Source: Gandjariella thermophila (GTDB lineage: Bacteria; Actinomycetota; Actinomycetes; Mycobacteriales; Pseudonocardiaceae). Taken from it: 64,000 nt of DNA. Positions 49,873-58,619 of this stretch are shown piece by piece (position 1 is the first letter of the stretch; each line of letters begins with the position of its first letter). Location of the stretch: NCBI RefSeq assembly GCF_005405885.1, contig NZ_BJFL01000012.1, positions 62,001-126,000 of the forward strand. Direction: 5' to 3'. The notes below the pieces were generated by a model that was given only the letters and a program-made list of their open reading frames with translations, did no database searches and was not told where the DNA came from. The translations under genes and the position numbers were made by a program.

Positions 49873-51894
49873 ATGGTGACGACATGGTCGGAAGCTGGTG
49901 AGGCCCAGCGGGGTGGGGCCGTCGCGGCCGAACCGGACACGCACGGGCCGGCCGACGGCGGCTGCGGCCAGCGCCGCTCACCCGGCCGGGTCGCCGGCGA
50001 ACTCGCCGTCGCCGTGCCGGTCGCCGCGCTGGTCAGCGTGGTGCTGCAGTGGGTCATCGGGCGGGCGCACATCCCGTTCCCGACCAACGCCGCCACCGCG
50101 CTGGCCACCCTGGGCACCACCGTCGTGCTGCTCGCCCTGGGCGCGCTGGTGCTGTGGCGCTGGCGGCGGCCGCAGCGGTGGCCGTGGTGGACCCTGCTCG
50201 GCTCGTGGTCCGGGCTGTCCGCGCTGGTCACCATGGCCTTGGCGCTGCCGCTGGCGGGCACCCACTTCTACTTCGGCGGCATCTCCATCGACCAGGTCTT
50301 CCGCACCCAGTACCTGACCAGGATGACCAGCTCGCCCGCGCTGTCCGACATGAACTACGCGGGCCTGCCGCCGTACTACCCGGCCGGCTGGTTCTGGCTG
50401 GGCGGCCGGTTCGCCAACCTGATCGGCAGGCCCGGCTGGGAGGCGTTCAAGCCGTACGCGATCGCCACCGTCGCGGTGGTCGCCGCCGCCGGATTCGTGC
50501 TGTGGAGCGTGGTGCTGCGCCGGCACCTGGCCCTGCTGGTCGCGCTGACCACCACGGTGGCCGTGGCGCTCACCGACGGCAGCGCCACCGAGCCGTACTC
50601 CTGGCTGGTCGCCGGGCTGCTCCCGCCGATCGTGGTGCTCGCCCACCATGCGTTGCACGCCGGCCTGGGCCGCGCCGAGCCGCCGGCGCACCGGCACCGC
50701 TGGGCGCTGGTCGGCGTGGGCTGCTACGTCGGCCTGGCCGGCGCCGTCTACACGCTGTACTTCGGCTTCGCGGTGTTCGTCCTGGTGCTCGCCGGCGCCT
50801 CGGTGGTCGGCGCGGCGTGGCTGGCCGCCCGGCGGGGCGAACCCGGGCCAGCGTGGCCGACCGTGCTGCGCGTGGTGCTGCTGCGCCTCGTCGTGGTCGG
50901 CGTGTCCGCGCTGCCGATCATGCTGCTGGTCTGGGCGCCGTACCTGGTGGCCAGCGTCCGCGCCGGCATGCCGTCCGGCGTGGCGCCACGCTACCTACCC
51001 GCGGACGGCGCGGTGTTCCCGCTGCCGATGCTGGAGCCGTCACTGTTCGGCGTGCTGTGCCTGGTCGGCACCGCCTGGATGCTGCTCACCGCCCGGCGGG
51101 ACGAGCGGGCCAGGGCTTTACTGATCAGCGCGGCCGGCGGCTACCTGTGGTTCGCGCTGTCCACTCTGGACCTGCTGCGCAAGACTACGCTGCTGGCCTT
51201 CCGCATCCAGGTGCCGCTGAACGCGGTGTTCGCCGCGGCCGGCGTACTCGGCGTGGTGGAACTGGTCCGCTGGGGTCTCCGGCTGGTGCGTGACGACCAG
51301 CGGCGCAGGGCGGTCACCGTGGTGGTCGCCGTGGGCTTCCTGGCCGCCGTCGGCGTGGCGCAGGCCACCCCGCACCGCCTGTCCCCGGCGATCTACTCCG
51401 CCTACCACGACTACTACCCGACCGGGGTGACCGCGTTGCGGCAGTCCTCGCCCAGCGACGACGGGTCCTACAACGGGCGGCTGATCGACACCATCGACCG
51501 GCTCACCGGCCGGCCGCCGCAGGACGTGGTGGTGCTCAGCACGTACTCCGAGATCCTGTCGTTTCAGCCGTACCGGGGCTTCCAGCAGTCCACGCCGCAC
51601 TACGCCAACCCGCTCGCCGACTTCGACGCGCGGCGCGCCGAGGTGGCGTCCTGGGCGCAGGCCAGGGACGCGGCCGACCTGCTGCACCGGCTGGCCGCCA
51701 ACCCGCATCGCGCTCCGGACGTGTTCGTGCTGCGTCGCGAGTCGGACGGGCTGCACGTGCGGCTCACCCGGGACACCTTCCCCGGAACGCCGAACGTCGG
51801 CGCCTACGACGTGGTGTTCCCCGAACGGCTGTTCGCCTCGCCCACCTTCGCCCAGCAGGACGTCGGCCCGTTCGTGGTGATCGCCCGCCACTGA
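49873..51894 (+). CDS. aftA: Galactan 5-O-arabinofuranosyltransferase AftA
   Basis: Adds the first arabinofuranose from DPA onto galactan. The 673-residue GT-C membrane enzyme has about 11-13 helices and a C-terminal extracytoplasmic domain. The first periplasmic loop carries the acidic catalytic region GGISIDQVFRTQYLTRM, and LSDMNYAGLPPYYPAGWFWLG is family-typical. The N-terminus (about 60 residues) is longer than usual and low-complexity. ATG 49873 (or GTG 49876) follows GGAG. Its partners dprE1/dprE2 are 2 kb away on the other strand, whereas in M. tuberculosis they are adjacent and codirectional; no emb gene is in the window. Confidence 0.93.
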   Translation: MVTTWSEAGEAQRGGAVAAEPDTHGPADGGCGQRRSPGRVAGELAVAVPVAALVSVVLQWVIGRAHIPFPTNAATALATLGTTVVLLALGALVLWRWRRPQRWPWWTLLGSWSGLSALVTMALALPLAGTHFYFGGISIDQVFRTQYLTRMTSSPALSDMNYAGLPPYYPAGWFWLGGRFANLIGRPGWEAFKPYAIATVAVVAAAGFVLWSVVLRRHLALLVALTTTVAVALTDGSATEPYSWLVAGLLPPIVVLAHHALHAGLGRAEPPAHRHRWALVGVGCYVGLAGAVYTLYFGFAVFVLVLAGASVVGAAWLAARRGEPGPAWPTVLRVVLLRLVVVGVSALPIMLLVWAPYLVASVRAGMPSGVAPRYLPADGAVFPLPMLEPSLFGVLCLVGTAWMLLTARRDERARALLISAAGGYLWFALSTLDLLRKTTLLAFRIQVPLNAVFAAAGVLGVVELVRWGLRLVRDDQRRRAVTVVVAVGFLAAVGVAQATPHRLSPAIYSAYHDYYPTGVTALRQSSPSDDGSYNGRLIDTIDRLTGRPPQDVVVLSTYSEILSFQPYRGFQQSTPHYANPLADFDARRAEVASWAQARDAADLLHRLAANPHRAPDVFVLRRESDGLHVRLTRDTFPGTPNVGAYDVVFPERLFASPTFAQQDVGPFVVIARH

Positions 51895-51910
51895 ACTCCG
51901 CGGTGCACGG

Positions 51911-52744
51911 TCAGCCGGTCCAGCGGTGGCCGGTGATTCGCTCGTACACGTCGATGTAGCGCTGCCGCGTGGCCCGCACGATGTCGTCCGGGATCTCCGG
52001 GCCGGGCGGCGTCCTGTCCCAGCCGGTGCTGGTCGACCAGTCGCGGACGAACTGCTTGTCGAAGGAGTGCTGCGGCCGGCCCGGCCGCCACTCGTCCGCC
52101 GGCCAGAACCGGGACGAGTCCGAGGTGAGCACCTCGTCGCCCAGGGTGAGAGTGCCGTCGGCGTCCCAGCCGAACTCGAGCTTGGTGTCCGCGATGATGA
52201 TGCCGTTGCGCGCCGCGTGCTCCGCGCCGGCCTGGTAGATCCGGATGGTCAGGTCGCGCAGCCGCTCCGCGGTGTCCGCGCCGACCGCCTTGGCCACGTC
52301 CTCGAACGTGATGAACTCGTCGTGGCCGACCTCGGCCTTCGTGGTCGGGGTGAAGATCGGTTCGGGTAGCTGGCTGCCCTCGGTCAGCCCGGCCGGCAGT
52401 GGCACCCCGGACACCGTGCCGTGCCTCTGGTACTCGCGCAGGCCGAGCCCGGTGAGGTAGCCGCGAGCGATGCACTCCACCGGGATCATCTCAAGTGGCC
52501 GGCAGCGGATCGCCCGGCCGGCGAACTCGGCGGGCACGTCGGTGGCGGAGATCAGGTGGTTCGGCACGATGTCGGCCAGCCGCTCGAACCACCACACGGA
52601 GAGCTGGGTGAGCAGCTTGCCCTTGTCCGGGATCGGCGTGGGCAACGACACGTCGTACACCGAGACCCGATCGGACGCGACCAGCAGCAGGTCGCCGTCG
52701 ATCGTGTACAGGTCCCGCACCTTCCCGGCGTGGATGTGCTTCAT
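51911..52744 (-). CDS. purC: Phosphoribosylaminoimidazole-succinocarboxamide synthase
   Basis: Makes SAICAR from CAIR and aspartate in purine biosynthesis, using ATP. The 277-residue protein starts [17 protein letters not shown], the family start, with [12 protein letters not shown] and the C-terminal segment [11 protein letters not shown] (here [17 protein letters not shown]). Length and motifs are normal. ATG 52744. It is convergent with aftA (16 nt between stops) and interrupts the arabinogalactan genes. Other pur genes are not in the window. Confidence 0.97.
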   Translation of the reverse strand: MKHIHAGKVRDLYTIDGDLLLVASDRVSVYDVSLPTPIPDKGKLLTQLSVWWFERLADIVPNHLISATDVPAEFAGRAIRCRPLEMIPVECIARGYLTGLGLREYQRHGTVSGVPLPAGLTEGSQLPEPIFTPTTKAEVGHDEFITFEDVAKAVGADTAERLRDLTIRIYQAGAEHAARNGIIIADTKLEFGWDADGTLTLGDEVLTSDSSRFWPADEWRPGRPQHSFDKQFVRDWSTSTGWDRTPPGPEIPDDIVRATRQRYIDVYERITGHRWTG

Positions 52745-52800
52745 TCACCGTCCCCGCATCCTCCGGACCGCTGACGACCGGATCGTACCTACCGGCGCGC

Positions 52801-53220
52801 TCACTGCCGGCGGCCCGCAACCCTGCTCAGCACGTCACGCGCGTCCGCGAGGTGCTGGAGCAGTTCGTGCGCCCGTGAACGACTGAACACCAGCCGCACG
52901 CTGTGCCGGGGCGAGAGGTGCAGTTCCAGCTCCATCGGCGCCAGCTCCACGGCGGCCGGCGCACCGGGCAGCGGGTGTGGGCGGACGCCGAGCAGCACGC
53001 GGCCGCGCTGGTCGTGGTGGGCGAGCACGGCTCCGATGTCTCCGGTGCGCAGTGCGTCCATCAAGGCATCAGCGGCCTCGATGTCGACCACGACCGTGAA
53101 CGCCGTCAGGCAGGCCAGCCGCAGCACGACACCGTTCCGGTCGGGCATGACATCCACGGCGGTGCTGCACGTGCTGGCGAAGTCGGCGTCCAGGCAGAGC
53201 ACGTGCCGGGGGGAAGGCAA
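52801..53220 (-). CDS. Hypothetical protein, third gene of a small operon
   Basis: A 139-residue soluble protein that I do not recognise. The middle (LRLACLTAFTVVVDIEAADALMDALRTGD) and the end (HSVRLVFSRSRAHELLQHLADAR) look like alternating beta-strand and helix. There is no signal peptide, membrane helix or catalytic motif. The start is uncertain: TTG 53220 or GTG 53202, neither with a clear Shine-Dalgarno. It follows the 62-residue gene by 17 nt and lies 56 nt before purC on the same strand. Codon use resembles neighbouring genes, so I consider it real. Confidence 0.62.
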   Translation of the reverse strand: MPSPRHVLCLDADFASTCSTAVDVMPDRNGVVLRLACLTAFTVVVDIEAADALMDALRTGDIGAVLAHHDQRGRVLLGVRPHPLPGAPAAVELAPMELELHLSPRHSVRLVFSRSRAHELLQHLADARDVLSRVAGRRQ

Positions 53221-53237
53221 CGTTGGACGGCATCGCG

Positions 53238-53426
53238 CTATCCCTCCCCGGCGGCGTCGGGGTCGCGCCAGCGCTGGAGTTCCTGCCCCAGCTCGACCAG
53301 GCGCCGTCCGAGTTGGTGCACCATCTCGGCCGGAACCTCACCGTCCACAAGGGACAACCCGGTGCGGGCGATCTCCCGGTTGACCGACGCGATCCGCGCC
53401 ACCAGCTCCCGTGTCTGGCGTATCAC
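53238..53426 (-). CDS. Hypothetical 62-residue helical protein
   Basis: A short, charged, probably all-helical protein (starting VIRQTRELVARIASVNREIA and ending with RRLVELGQELQRW). GTG 53426 overlaps the previous stop in a GTGA arrangement and has AGGGGG upstream. Two helices separated by GLSLVDGEVPAEM suggest a helical hairpin that may dimerise. The longer open frame upstream is Arg-rich and overlaps the first gene. I do not recognise the family. Confidence 0.6.
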   Translation of the reverse strand: MIRQTRELVARIASVNREIARTGLSLVDGEVPAEMVHQLGRRLVELGQELQRWRDPDAAGEG

Positions 53427-53686
53427 CAAAGCCCCCTGTTTGTGCGACGGTGCGTGGCTGCCCGGCGGCGCGGTCGGCGTTGAGCGGCATTGTCGGCGCC
53501 GACCTCGCTCTGGCGCGGTTGCGCCTGGGTGATGTGCACACCTGCGTCGAGCTGCTTCACCAGGCCGTCGACGTCGCCGCACACACCGGCGGGCGAGTAC
53601 CCGCTCAACGCATTCGTCTGGTACGGGGAGAACTCCGACCATGGCGGACTGAATCCTTCGTCGCCGACCTCGACGACCACGTCCAC
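53423..53686 (-). CDS. Hypothetical 87-residue protein, first gene of the small operon
   Basis: A short protein that starts VDVVVEVGDEGFSPPWSEFS and contains YQTNALSGYSPAGVCGDVDG. The tail is Arg-rich (QRRPRRRAATHRR). GTG 53686 follows GAGGAGGA, a clear Shine-Dalgarno. It is coupled to the 62-residue gene by 4-nt overlap. I do not recognise the family, but the good ribosome binding site and the coupling argue that it is translated. Confidence 0.6.
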   Translation of the reverse strand: MDVVVEVGDEGFSPPWSEFSPYQTNALSGYSPAGVCGDVDGLVKQLDAGVHITQAQPRQSEVGADNAAQRRPRRRAATHRRTNRGLW

Positions 53687-53779
53687 GGCGTCCTCCTCGG
53701 ACGCTGAACGGATGTGATCAGCGTCGCACCCAGCGTGCGGCCAGCAGCACGCTGGCTCACACGAGCCGCCGCAAGCGGA

Positions 53780-54535
53780 TCAGGCGGGGATGCGGCGGAA
53801 GATCGCCCGGGGCAGGTGCCGGAGCACGGACATGACCCAGCGGAACGCCGCCGGGGCCCAGACCAGTTCCTTGTGGTGGCGCACCGCGTCCACCACGACG
53901 TCGGCCACCTGCTCGGGGGTCTGCGCCAGCGGTGCCGGCTTCATGCCCGCCGTCATCTTGGTGTGCACGAATCCGGGCCGGACCACGGTGACGTGCACCC
54001 CGTACGGCCGCAGTGCGTCCGTGAGCCCGTAGTAGAAGGCGTCCATGCCGGCCTTGGTGGAGCCGTAGACGAAGTTCGACCGGCGGGCCCGCTCCCCGGC
54101 CACCGAGGAGAGCGCGACCAGCGAGCCGTGTCCCTGCCGGCGCAGCCGGTCGGCCAGCGCCACGCCCACGGTGACCGCGCCGACGTAGTTGGCCTCGGCC
54201 AGCTCGCGGGCGGCCTCGACGTCGGTCCACGCCTTCTCGTTGTCGCCGAGCAGGCCGAACGCGACCACCGTGATGTCGATGTCGCCCTCGGCGAACGCCT
54301 TCTCCACCACGTCGGCGTGGGTTTCCGGCTTGCGGGCGTCGAACGGCAGCGTGGTCACCGTCGACCCGGTGGCCCGCAGTCGGGCGGCGGCCTCGTCCAG
54401 CCGCGGGGAGGGCCGGCCGGCCAGCACGATCCGCAGCGGCCGACGCGCCGCGTACCGCTCCGCGATGGCCAGGCCGATCTCGGAGGTGCCACCGAGCAGG
54501 AACAGGGACTGGGGATTGCCAACCGCGTCGATCAC
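53780..54535 (-). CDS. dprE2: Decaprenylphosphoryl-2-keto-ribose reductase DprE2
   Basis: Reduces decaprenylphosphoryl-2-keto-erythro-pentofuranose with NADH to the arabinose donor DPA. The 251-residue short-chain dehydrogenase has the nucleotide motif [14 protein letters not shown] (15-28), the [21 protein letters not shown] segment with catalytic Ser, Tyr and Lys, and a C-terminal hydrophobic end. It starts at GTG 54535, overlapping the dprE1 stop, which fits the tight DprE1-DprE2 partnership. Confidence 0.95.
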   Translation of the reverse strand: MIDAVGNPQSLFLLGGTSEIGLAIAERYAARRPLRIVLAGRPSPRLDEAAARLRATGSTVTTLPFDARKPETHADVVEKAFAEGDIDITVVAFGLLGDNEKAWTDVEAARELAEANYVGAVTVGVALADRLRRQGHGSLVALSSVAGERARRSNFVYGSTKAGMDAFYYGLTDALRPYGVHVTVVRPGFVHTKMTAGMKPAPLAQTPEQVADVVVDAVRHHKELVWAPAAFRWVMSVLRHLPRAIFRRIPA

Positions 54536-55899
54536 AGTGCCAGCCTTCGCGACAGGTCGGAGGAGAAGATGCCGTTGGGGTCGACGGCGGCGCGCACCTT
54601 GCGCCACTCGTCCAGCCGGGGATACATGCGCTGCAGCGTGGCCGCCGAGGTGCGGGACTCCTTGGCCAGGTAGAGCCGGCCGCCGGCGTCCAGCACCAGC
54701 TCGTCCAGCTCGTCGCAGAGCTGGCCCAGGCGCGGTCCGATCGGGATGTCCACGGTCAGCGTCCAGCCCGGGGTCGGGAAGGACAGCGGGGCCCGGTTGC
54801 CCTCGCCGAAGCGCTTGAGCACGTTCAGGAACGACACGTGGCCCGACGAGCTGATCTTCTCGATGCACCGGCGGAAGGTGTCCTCCGCGCCGAACGGCAC
54901 CACGAACTGGTACTGCAGGAAGCCGTTCGAGCCGTACACCCGGTTCCACTCGCCGACCAGGTCGAGCGGGTGGAAGAACTGGGTGATGTTCTGCACCTCG
55001 TTCCGCCGGCTCTTGGGCGCCTTGCGGTACCACAGCTCGTTGAACGCCCGGATGGTGAACCTGTTCACCAGGCCGTTCGGGAAGATCGGCGGCGCGGTGA
55101 ACAGTTGCGGCGCGTTGAACCCGAGCGGGTCGTCGCGCAGCTTCTTCGGCAGGTCCGCCACCTTCGCCGACCAGCCGCGGGTCAGGATGGCCCGGCCCAT
55201 CGAAGCCCCGGTGGCCATCGAGTCGAACCAGGCCACCGAGTAGGTGTAGTCGTCGTCCCCGGCGGTGAGGAGTTCCATCAGCTCGTCGAGGTTGGCCGTG
55301 CGGTCGGTGTCGACCAGGAAGTACGCCGTCTCCACCCGCTTGAGCTGGATGGTGGCCCTGGTGATGATCCCGGTCAGGCCCATGCCGCCGACGGTCGCCC
55401 AGAACAGTTCGGACTCCGGCCCGTCCGGGGTGAGGGTGCGGATCTCGCCGTCCGCGGTGAGCAGGTCCAGCGCCTTGACGTGGTTGCCGAAGGAGCCGTC
55501 CTTGTGGTGGTTCTTGCCGTGGATGTCCGAGGCGATGGCGCCGCCGACGGTCACCTGCCGGGTGCCCGGCAGCACCGGGATCCACAGCCCGTACGGCAGC
55601 ATCCGGCGCATCAGCGCGTCCAGGCTGACCCCGGCATCCACGGTGACCAGGCCGGCGTCCGCGTCCACCCCCTGGATGCGGTTCAGCCCGGTCATGTCGA
55701 CCACCACGCCGCCGGCGTTCTGCGCCGGGTCCCCGTAAGAGCGGCCGAGGCCACGGGCGATGATGCCGCGCTCACCCGCCTCGCGGACCGCGCGGGACAG
55801 TTCGTCGAGACCGGAGACCGGGAGAACGTGCGCCGTGGTGGGCGCGGTCCGTCCCCAGCCGGTCAGCGGCCGTCGCAGGTCGTTGATTCCAGCCTCCAC
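54532..55899 (-). CDS. dprE1: Decaprenylphosphoryl-beta-D-ribose 2'-oxidase DprE1
   Basis: Oxidises decaprenylphosphoryl-ribose at C2 with FAD, the first half of the epimerisation to DPA. The 455-residue VAO-type flavoprotein has the FAD-binding [13 protein letters not shown] and [16 protein letters not shown], in which His127 corresponds to FAD-contacting His132 of the mycobacterial enzyme, and Lys413 corresponds to Lys418. Thr382 replaces the mycobacterial Cys387, the covalent target of benzothiazinones. GTG 55899 follows a TATACT box by 9 nt, so the mRNA is probably leaderless. Confidence 0.96.
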   Translation of the reverse strand: MEAGINDLRRPLTGWGRTAPTTAHVLPVSGLDELSRAVREAGERGIIARGLGRSYGDPAQNAGGVVVDMTGLNRIQGVDADAGLVTVDAGVSLDALMRRMLPYGLWIPVLPGTRQVTVGGAIASDIHGKNHHKDGSFGNHVKALDLLTADGEIRTLTPDGPESELFWATVGGMGLTGIITRATIQLKRVETAYFLVDTDRTANLDELMELLTAGDDDYTYSVAWFDSMATGASMGRAILTRGWSAKVADLPKKLRDDPLGFNAPQLFTAPPIFPNGLVNRFTIRAFNELWYRKAPKSRRNEVQNITQFFHPLDLVGEWNRVYGSNGFLQYQFVVPFGAEDTFRRCIEKISSSGHVSFLNVLKRFGEGNRAPLSFPTPGWTLTVDIPIGPRLGQLCDELDELVLDAGGRLYLAKESRTSAATLQRMYPRLDEWRKVRAAVDPNGIFSSDLSRRLAL

Positions 55900-55908
55900 C
55901 GGTGCCAG

Positions 55909-55914
55909 AGTATA
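55909..55914 (-). promoter_or_regulatory. -10 box (TATACT) of leaderless dprE1
   Basis: On the minus strand TATACT lies 9 nt before GTG 55899. It is the best -10 hexamer of the 117-bp divergent gap. On the plus strand TAGACT (55971-55976) may serve gtrA, whose start is 40 nt further. Confidence 0.5.
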
Positions 55915-56016
55915 TGGCCCACTCCGCGCGTTCCCGGGTGCCCGCGTGCCGCGCATGACGGCCGCTTCCCTAGACTCGGCGGCCGGTATTGCCAGCGGCG
56001 CGTGCGAGGTGGTCAC

Positions 56017-56445
56017 GTGGAGGCAGCGGTGGAGGCGCACCCGGCTCGGATCGGCCTGGTGACCCAACTCTTCCGCTTCGTCATCGTCGGTGGCCTGGCC
56101 GCGGTCGTGGACTACGGCACCTACCAGATGCTGCTGCACCTGGGGCTGAACCACAGTTTCTGGGTGAGCGTGGCCAAGGGGTGCAGCTTCATTCTCGGCA
56201 CCACCACCGCGTACCTGCTGAACAAGCGGTGGACCTTCAACGTGCAGGGCAGCGCCACCTCGCTGGCCCAGTTCGTGCTGCTCTATGTGACGACGTTCTT
56301 CGTCAACGTGGGAATGAACGCGCTGTCACTGCACGTGCTGCCGGAGTTCGCCTGGAAGGTCAGCGTCGCCTGGGTGATCGCCCAGGGCAGTGCCACCACG
56401 ATCAACTTCCTGGTACTGCGCCTGGTGATCTGGCGGCACGCCTGA
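56017..56445 (+). CDS. GtrA family membrane protein
   Basis: A 142-residue protein with four membrane helices of the GtrA family. The segments [20 protein letters not shown] and [14 protein letters not shown] are family signatures. In M. tuberculosis, Rv3789 (GtrA-like) lies next to dprE1 and has been linked to arabinan synthesis or DPA supply at the membrane. Here it diverges from dprE1. GTG 56017 is preceded by GAGGTGG; GTG 56002 and 56029 are alternatives. Confidence 0.9.
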   Translation: MEAAVEAHPARIGLVTQLFRFVIVGGLAAVVDYGTYQMLLHLGLNHSFWVSVAKGCSFILGTTTAYLLNKRWTFNVQGSATSLAQFVLLYVTTFFVNVGMNALSLHVLPEFAWKVSVAWVIAQGSATTINFLVLRLVIWRHA

Positions 56446-56451
56446 CGCCGG

Positions 56452-56706
56452 TCAGCGGAACCCGGTGGCGCCGTAGACGTGCGCCAGCGGGGGCAGCGGG
56501 CCCACGTGCGCGGTCACCACATGCCGGAAGTTGACCACGAACGGGGTACCGTCCGCGCCGGTGAGCGTCTCCACCGAACCCGTGGCCATCAGATCGGGTA
56601 TCCGGGGCAGCAACTCGTCCGCGGTCTCCTGGGACACCCCGAAGAGCACCGCCTCGCCACTGGTCACGTGCAGCACCAGGGCGCGCTTGGTCGTCGGTTG
56701 GCTCAT
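56452..56706 (-). CDS. Conserved hypothetical protein
   Basis: An 84-residue soluble protein. The N-terminal half (RALVLHVTSGEAVLFGVSQE) and the end (FVVNFRHVVTAHVGPLPPL) suggest a small beta-rich fold. There is no catalytic motif. Codon use is normal and the ATG 56706 start is clean. It lies between gtrA (convergent, 6 nt) and the glfT1 gene's 3' end (78 nt). Function unknown. Confidence 0.65.
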   Translation of the reverse strand: MSQPTTKRALVLHVTSGEAVLFGVSQETADELLPRIPDLMATGSVETLTGADGTPFVVNFRHVVTAHVGPLPPLAHVYGATGFR

Positions 56707-56784
56707 GGGGCCAGCACACCAGCGGCAAGATCACCCGGCAATGCGGTTTCACCCTGGGCGGACCGATTACGCCCACGGGAGAAC

Positions 56785-57693
56785 TCACTTGCGGAAGAAC
56801 AGCTCCCGGCGGCCGCGGTTGACCAGCCGCAGCCACTCCAGGAAGGCCCTCGGGTCGCGGCGCACGCCGAGGAAGTACAGCCCGAACCGGAACACCTCGA
56901 GTGCGCCGATCTTCCGCATGCCCGGCTGGGAGAGCAGGTAGCCGCGGTTGCGGTAGGTGTAGTACCGCTTGACCGGATCCTCCGGGTCCTGCGCGTGGAA
57001 CCGCCCGCCGAGCATCGGCTTGAACTCGGCCGACCCGTCCGGGTGCAGGAACATCGCCCGCAGGCTGGTCCCGAACGGCAGCCCGCTACGCACCACCCTG
57101 CGGTGGATCTCCACCTCGTCGCCACGGAAGAACAGCCGGTAGTCCGGCACGCCCACGACGTCCAGAGTGGACGCCCGGAACAGCGCCCCGTTGAAGAACG
57201 ACGCGATGCCGGGCAGGAAGTCGGTGCCCAGCTCGGCGGTCTGCCGCTTCCAGGTCAGCCCGCGGCGCAGCGGGAACGCCAGCCGCTCGGGCGCGTCGAT
57301 GTTGGCCACCACCGGGGACACCACGGCCAGCCGCTGCCGTTCGGCCTCCTCCAGCAGGGTGGCCAGCACGTGCTCGTCCGCCGGCCGGCCGTCGTCGTCG
57401 CCGAGCCACACCCACTCGGCGCCCAGCGCGAGCGCGTGCAGCATGCCCAGCGCGAAGCCGCCGGCACCGCCCAGGTTGCGGTGGGAAAGCAGGTAGGTGG
57501 ACGGGATCGGGCACTGCTCGACCACGTCGCGGGCCGGCTGGTCCGGACCGTTGTCCACAACCACCAGGTGGTCGGGTATCCGCGTCTGGGCGGCCAGCAC
57601 CTTCAACGAGTGCGCGAGCAGCTCGCGGCGGTGCCGGGTGACCACCACGGCCACCACTGCACCGGGGGGCAGCGCGGATCCCGCGGTGGTCAC
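56785..57693 (-). CDS. glfT1: Galactofuranosyltransferase GlfT1
   Basis: Adds the first two galactofuranose residues to the rhamnose-GlcNAc linker lipid, starting galactan. The 302-residue GT-A enzyme has the donor-site NLGGAGGFALGMLHAL and the metal triad DDD (99-101). It corresponds to Rv3782 in size and position beside the Wzt ATPase. GTG 57693 follows GGAGG. The permease gene of the exporter lies beyond wzt on the same strand. Confidence 0.92.
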   Translation of the reverse strand: MTTAGSALPPGAVVAVVVTRHRRELLAHSLKVLAAQTRIPDHLVVVDNGPDQPARDVVEQCPIPSTYLLSHRNLGGAGGFALGMLHALALGAEWVWLGDDDGRPADEHVLATLLEEAERQRLAVVSPVVANIDAPERLAFPLRRGLTWKRQTAELGTDFLPGIASFFNGALFRASTLDVVGVPDYRLFFRGDEVEIHRRVVRSGLPFGTSLRAMFLHPDGSAEFKPMLGGRFHAQDPEDPVKRYYTYRNRGYLLSQPGMRKIGALEVFRFGLYFLGVRRDPRAFLEWLRLVNRGRRELFFRK

Positions 57694-57784
57694 GATGTCG
57701 CCTCCGCTGACGGCTGGTTCCGGGTGGAGGGGTGTGCTTCCGCGGGACAGGGTACGTCGCGCGCGGCGGGAACGGCGGCGTGCG

Positions 57785-58603
57785 TCACGCGTGTTCGCCG
57801 TTGCCGCTGAGCGCCGGCGCCTCGCCGATCCGGTCGAGGACCTCGGGCGGCAGCGTCTCCAGCGGGTCACGGCCCTTGTACGCGGTGAGCACCTCGCGCA
57901 GTCCGCCCTGCATTCTGATCCGGCCCTCGTCCATCCAGATCGCCGTGTTGCACAGCTCGAACAGGAACTCGTCCGAGTGGCTGGCGAAGATCAACATACC
58001 GGACCGCTTGACCAGGTCGGTGAGCCGGTCGCGGGCCTTCTCCAGGAACGCCGCGTCCACCGCGCCGATACCCTCGTCCAGCAGCAGGATCTCCGGGTCG
58101 ATCGAGGTGACCACGCCGAGCGCCAGCCGCACCCGCATGCCGGTGGAGTAGGTGCGCAGTGGCATGGACAGGTAGTCGCCCAGTTCGGTGAACTCGGCGA
58201 TCTCGTCGACCCGCTCCTCCATCTGCTTGCGGGTCATGCCCAGGTACAGGCCGCGGATGATGATGTTCTCGTAGCCGGAGATCTCCGGGTCCATGCCGAC
58301 GCCCAGGTCGAACACCGGGGCGACCTTGCCCTCGATCCGCGCGCTGCCCCGGGTGGGTTCGTAGATGCCGGCCAGCAGGCGCAGCAGGGTGGACTTGCCG
58401 GCGCCGTTGTGGCCGACCAGGCCCACCCGGTCGCCCTGCTTGAAGGACACGGTGATGTCCCGCAGCGCCTCGATGATCGGCACCTTCGAGTCGGTGCCGA
58501 TCTTGCCCCCGACCTTGCCCAGGACGAGCTTCTTGAGTGAACGACTCTTCGCGTCGAAGATCGGGAAGTCGACCGCCGCGTCACGGACCTCGATGCTGAC
58601 CAT
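57785..58603 (-). CDS. wzt: Galactan-lipid exporter ATPase (Wzt/RfbE type)
   Basis: The 272-residue ATPase of the ABC exporter that is thought to move lipid-linked galactan across the membrane (Rv3781 counterpart). Walker A GHNGAGKST (64-72), signature YSTGM, Walker B ILLLDEG and the SHSDEF switch are present; the Walker-B-adjacent Glu is present and Pro is replaced by Gly, as in O-antigen exporters. It has no C-terminal carbohydrate-binding domain, so it should recognise the substrate independently of a capping signal. ATG 58603, 16 nt after the permease stop. Confidence 0.95.
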   Translation of the reverse strand: MVSIEVRDAAVDFPIFDAKSRSLKKLVLGKVGGKIGTDSKVPIIEALRDITVSFKQGDRVGLVGHNGAGKSTLLRLLAGIYEPTRGSARIEGKVAPVFDLGVGMDPEISGYENIIIRGLYLGMTRKQMEERVDEIAEFTELGDYLSMPLRTYSTGMRVRLALGVVTSIDPEILLLDEGIGAVDAAFLEKARDRLTDLVKRSGMLIFASHSDEFLFELCNTAIWMDEGRIRMQGGLREVLTAYKGRDPLETLPPEVLDRIGEAPALSGNGEHA

Positions 58604-58619
58604 CTCGCGAAAGCCTCAC

